Assembly: GCA_964392615.1 (NCBI GenBank)
Contig: CAYMRB010000503.1
Location: 1 to 6,711 of the forward strand
Origin: CAYMRB01 sp964392615
Lineage (GTDB): Bacteria; Planctomycetota; UBA8108
Direction: 5' to 3'
Length of the DNA: 6,711 nucleotides
The notes under the pieces were generated by a model. It was not told the DNA's origin. It did no database searches and was given only the letters and a program-made list of their open reading frames with translations. Every line of letters starts with the position of its first letter. The stretch's first letter is position 1. The translations under genes and the position numbers were made by a program. Below are positions 4,613 to 6,711 of the stretch, piece by piece.

Positions 4613-6711
4613 ATGCGAATTGCCAGGCTGCTGATCATCGCGTCGCTTCTCGCGCCCTCGCTCGTCCGTGGCCAAGATGTCGAGTCGAGCGCCGAGCTGC
4701 GCTGGAGGAACGGCGATGTCCTACCCGGGATGCCGCTCGAGGGCGACGCCGATCGGATCCGTTGGTCGTCACCGATCTTCGCCGACGATCTGACCGTGGA
4801 TGCAACCGTGCTGGACTCGATCGTCTTCTCCGGCGGGACGGTGAAGCCGGAGGGGGACTTCCGTATCGGTACGGTGTCCGGAGACGTCTTCAGCGCCGAC
4901 GTCTTCCGTGCCGACGCGACCTCGTTCGTGTTCTCCAGTCGGCGTTTCGGCCGGGTTCGGATCCGGCGGGATGCAGTCCATTCACTGACGCGCCTCGTGC
5001 ATCCGAACCTCGTGTACGACGGCTCGCGGTTCCGTGCACCGAACGGACGAATGCAGGCGCTGGGGGGCACCGTCGAGAAGCCGGACTGGACGCGCGGTCC
5101 GGGAGGACACCCGCAGACTCACCGCAAGTCGGCAAGTGTCTTCCGCGCTGTCGATTTGCCGACGCGTTTCGAGGTCGATCTCGAGCTCGCGTCGACTGCC
5201 AGTCCGCGGTTCGTTCTGGCGTTTGGAGAGGATACCGAGAAGGCCTTCCGGCTCGAGACCTGGGCGGACGAGCTGGTCGTCGTGCAAGACGAGATCTTCG
5301 AGCCCGTCCTGACCATCGGCGGAAAGCAGAGGGACGTGCGCTTGAGGCTCGCGTTCGATGCGGAGGCGAAGGTCCTCGAGGTCTTCGATGCGACCGGTGG
5401 CCGCATCGTCAAGCTCGACGGTGTCGAGCCCGTCGAGCGCGACCCGGGAATCTTCATCCGGAACCGCGGCAGCCATCTGATCGTCCGCCGGCTGAGCGTC
5501 TACGATCAGCTGGCAAAGGTCACGCGAGAGTCGTTGGATCTTTCGAAGCCTCGTGTTCACCTGATCGATGGCAGCGTTGCCTACGGAAGACTGTTCGTCG
5601 AGGACGGGCAAACGTACGTCGAGGACGCGACCGGAACGCGGCGTGACGTCGACCTCGCCGTGGTGGACCGCATCGCGAACCCGGGCATTCAGTTGTCCGA
5701 CGCCGCGGCCGGGACGGAGGTGAGCTACGCCGACGGCGCGTTCGTGCGTGGCCGTTTCGAGCGGCTGAGCCCCGAACGCGTGACGCTGAGGACGGCGTTC
5801 TCCGACGTGCCGTTGTCTTGCTCGCTTGCAGGCGCTTCCGTGCTTCGGTGGGATCGTGCAGCCGCGAGCGAGAGACCCGGCGGACGCGGCGACGATACCC
5901 TCTCTCTCCGGTCGGGCGCCTTGCGTGGGCAGCTGTCGTTCGGCGCCGCCGGCTCGCCGCTGCGCTGGAAGCCCGACGGCGCAGCCGAATCGGTCCGTCT
6001 CGCGAGCACCGGCAGGGCGCGCGTCGAGCGGGGCGATGCCGTCGTCTCCGAGCAAGAGCTCGTCGACGAGCCGGAGAGCATCCCTCACCGGCTCTATCTG
6101 AAGAACGGCGAGGTCCTGCCGTGCCGGGTCGACTCTTGCGATGCGAGCAGCGTCGCCTTCCGTTCACCATTCGTCACGGGCCGCAAGATCGATCTGGTGC
6201 AGATGAAGGGCATCGAGTTCAACGACGAGCGGCCTCGCCTCGACGAGGTGAGAGTCGAGCGAGCTCTCCTCGTGCCTAGATTCAATCGGGAAGACCCACA
6301 CAGCCATGTTCTGGTGGCCCGCAACGGCGATCTCAAGCGGGGCAGCTTGATCGGCATCGCGGGCGAGACCCTGCGGTTCGAGTCCAAGCTGAGAGAGCTG
6401 ACCGTACCGCTCAGCCGCTTGAATCGGGTGATCGATGTCAGCGAGCCCGACGAGGACGTCGCCGAACCGTCGACTTCCAAGGAGACCTCGATCGGCCTGG
6501 TCCGTGTCTTTCTGACCGACGGATCGATCTGGGTCTTCGAGCCGCTGGAGTCGAAGAACGGCAAGCTCCACGGACGCTCGCCCATCTACGGTGAGCTGGC
6601 GGTCCCGATCGAGGGCATTCGGACCCTGAACTTCGATGCGGCGGACGAGAGGGACACGCCGATGTTCGCGGAATGGGTCGTCCGCCCGGCCCTCGAGCCG
6701 CAGTACGGCGA
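4613..6711 (+). CDS. Secreted protein of NGD beta-repeats with a central concanavalin/LamG-like region, 3' partial
   Basis: I translated this frame by hand from ATG at 4613; it stays open for 699 codons to the window edge, so the C-terminus is missing. Residues 1-20 form a signal peptide (MRIARLLIIASLLAPSLVRG, probable cut before QD). Residues 28-126 carry two copies of a roughly 45-residue unit, e.g. LRWRNGDVLPG at the front and a hydrophobic strand plus I..I.F at the back. Residues about 135-300 are different: beta-rich, with FEVDLELAS, FVLAFGED, VRLRLAFDAEAKVLEVFD and GIFIRNRGSHLIVRRLSVY, resembling a LamG-like or sugar-hydrolase-like jelly roll without an obvious active site. Six more units follow (314 to 674), clearest in LYLKNGEVLPC, VLVARNGDLKRG and VFLTDGSIWVF. 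The unit recalls the LxNGDRLTGxV segment at the front of some DUF481 proteins, but this is recall only. It starts 5 bases after the toroid gene, so it shares the operon. No enzymatic function is proposed. Confidence 0.9.
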   Translation, partial: MRIARLLIIASLLAPSLVRGQDVESSAELRWRNGDVLPGMPLEGDADRIRWSSPIFADDLTVDATVLDSIVFSGGTVKPEGDFRIGTVSGDVFSADVFRADATSFVFSSRRFGRVRIRRDAVHSLTRLVHPNLVYDGSRFRAPNGRMQALGGTVEKPDWTRGPGGHPQTHRKSASVFRAVDLPTRFEVDLELASTASPRFVLAFGEDTEKAFRLETWADELVVVQDEIFEPVLTIGGKQRDVRLRLAFDAEAKVLEVFDATGGRIVKLDGVEPVERDPGIFIRNRGSHLIVRRLSVYDQLAKVTRESLDLSKPRVHLIDGSVAYGRLFVEDGQTYVEDATGTRRDVDLAVVDRIANPGIQLSDAAAGTEVSYADGAFVRGRFERLSPERVTLRTAFSDVPLSCSLAGASVLRWDRAAASERPGGRGDDTLSLRSGALRGQLSFGAAGSPLRWKPDGAAESVRLASTGRARVERGDAVVSEQELVDEPESIPHRLYLKNGEVLPCRVDSCDASSVAFRSPFVTGRKIDLVQMKGIEFNDERPRLDEVRVERALLVPRFNREDPHSHVLVARNGDLKRGSLIGIAGETLRFESKLRELTVPLSRLNRVIDVSEPDEDVAEPSTSKETSIGLVRVFLTDGSIWVFEPLESKNGKLHGRSPIYGELAVPIEGIRTLNFDAADERDTPMFAEWVVRPALEPQYG
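4694..6634 (+). repeat. About eight degenerate NGD beta-repeat units in the third gene
   Basis: Units lie at 4694-4828, 4856-4990, 5552-5674, 5717-5845, 5894-6025, 6089-6220, 6308-6439 and 6497-6634. A rough consensus is L.NGD.l.G.l.......l.f.SP..G...vpl..I..I.F over 41-46 residues. Units 1, 6, 7 and 8 are clear; 3 is good; 2, 4 and 5 are weak and rest on the order of the strands and a G or DG turn. Base-level similarity is low, so this is an old protein repeat and not recent DNA duplication. The gap between units 2 and 3 holds the jelly-roll-like region. Confidence 0.6.

Noticed and set aside
4762..5646. Sense-strand frame of 294 codons starting with ATG-like GTG
   Set aside because: It is out of frame with the long third gene, rich in Arg and Ala, and has no Shine-Dalgarno site; it is a frame shadow.
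4982..6088. Antisense open frame of 368 codons
   Set aside because: It lies opposite the third gene, which has a signal peptide, a ribosome site and repeat units. The antisense reading has none of these.

Overview
The window is GC-rich (mid-60s percent by eye) and almost fully coding on the + strand. It holds three tightly packed genes: one cut by the left edge, one complete, and one cut by the right edge. All three look like exported or envelope proteins built from repeats. The mix of a PQQ-like propeller, a non-catalytic squalene-cyclase-fold protein with a Sec signal peptide, and helical LTxEQ-type modules is what I associate with Planctomycetota. That assignment is inferred from family recall only; the window contains no rRNA or phylogenetic marker.

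Layout. Bases 1-3541 encode a mosaic protein of at least 1179 residues: a charged helical N-terminus, an eight-bladed PQQ-like beta-propeller, a galactose-binding-like beta-sandwich, then a roughly 490-residue helical region that appears to contain two copies of one module. Bases 3534-4607 encode a 357-residue secreted alpha/alpha-toroid protein (prenyltransferase/squalene oxidase repeat family). Its GTG start overlaps the preceding stop by 8 bases and has a well-placed Shine-Dalgarno sequence. From 4613 to the right edge runs a third secreted protein (at least 699 residues). It is made of about eight degenerate beta-rich 'NGD' repeats around a concanavalin-like or LamG-like central region.

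The only intergenic DNA is five bases (4608-4612), so there is no room for an internal promoter or terminator, and I saw no RNA gene, mobile element or CRISPR array. The three genes are almost certainly co-transcribed and probably translationally coupled. No catalytic site could be identified in any of them. The best reading is a co-expressed set of extracytoplasmic scaffold or binding proteins of unknown function; the shared job is inferred from linkage alone. The most notable observations are the eightfold NGD repeat protein, the duplicated helical module, and the unusual domain order in the first gene.
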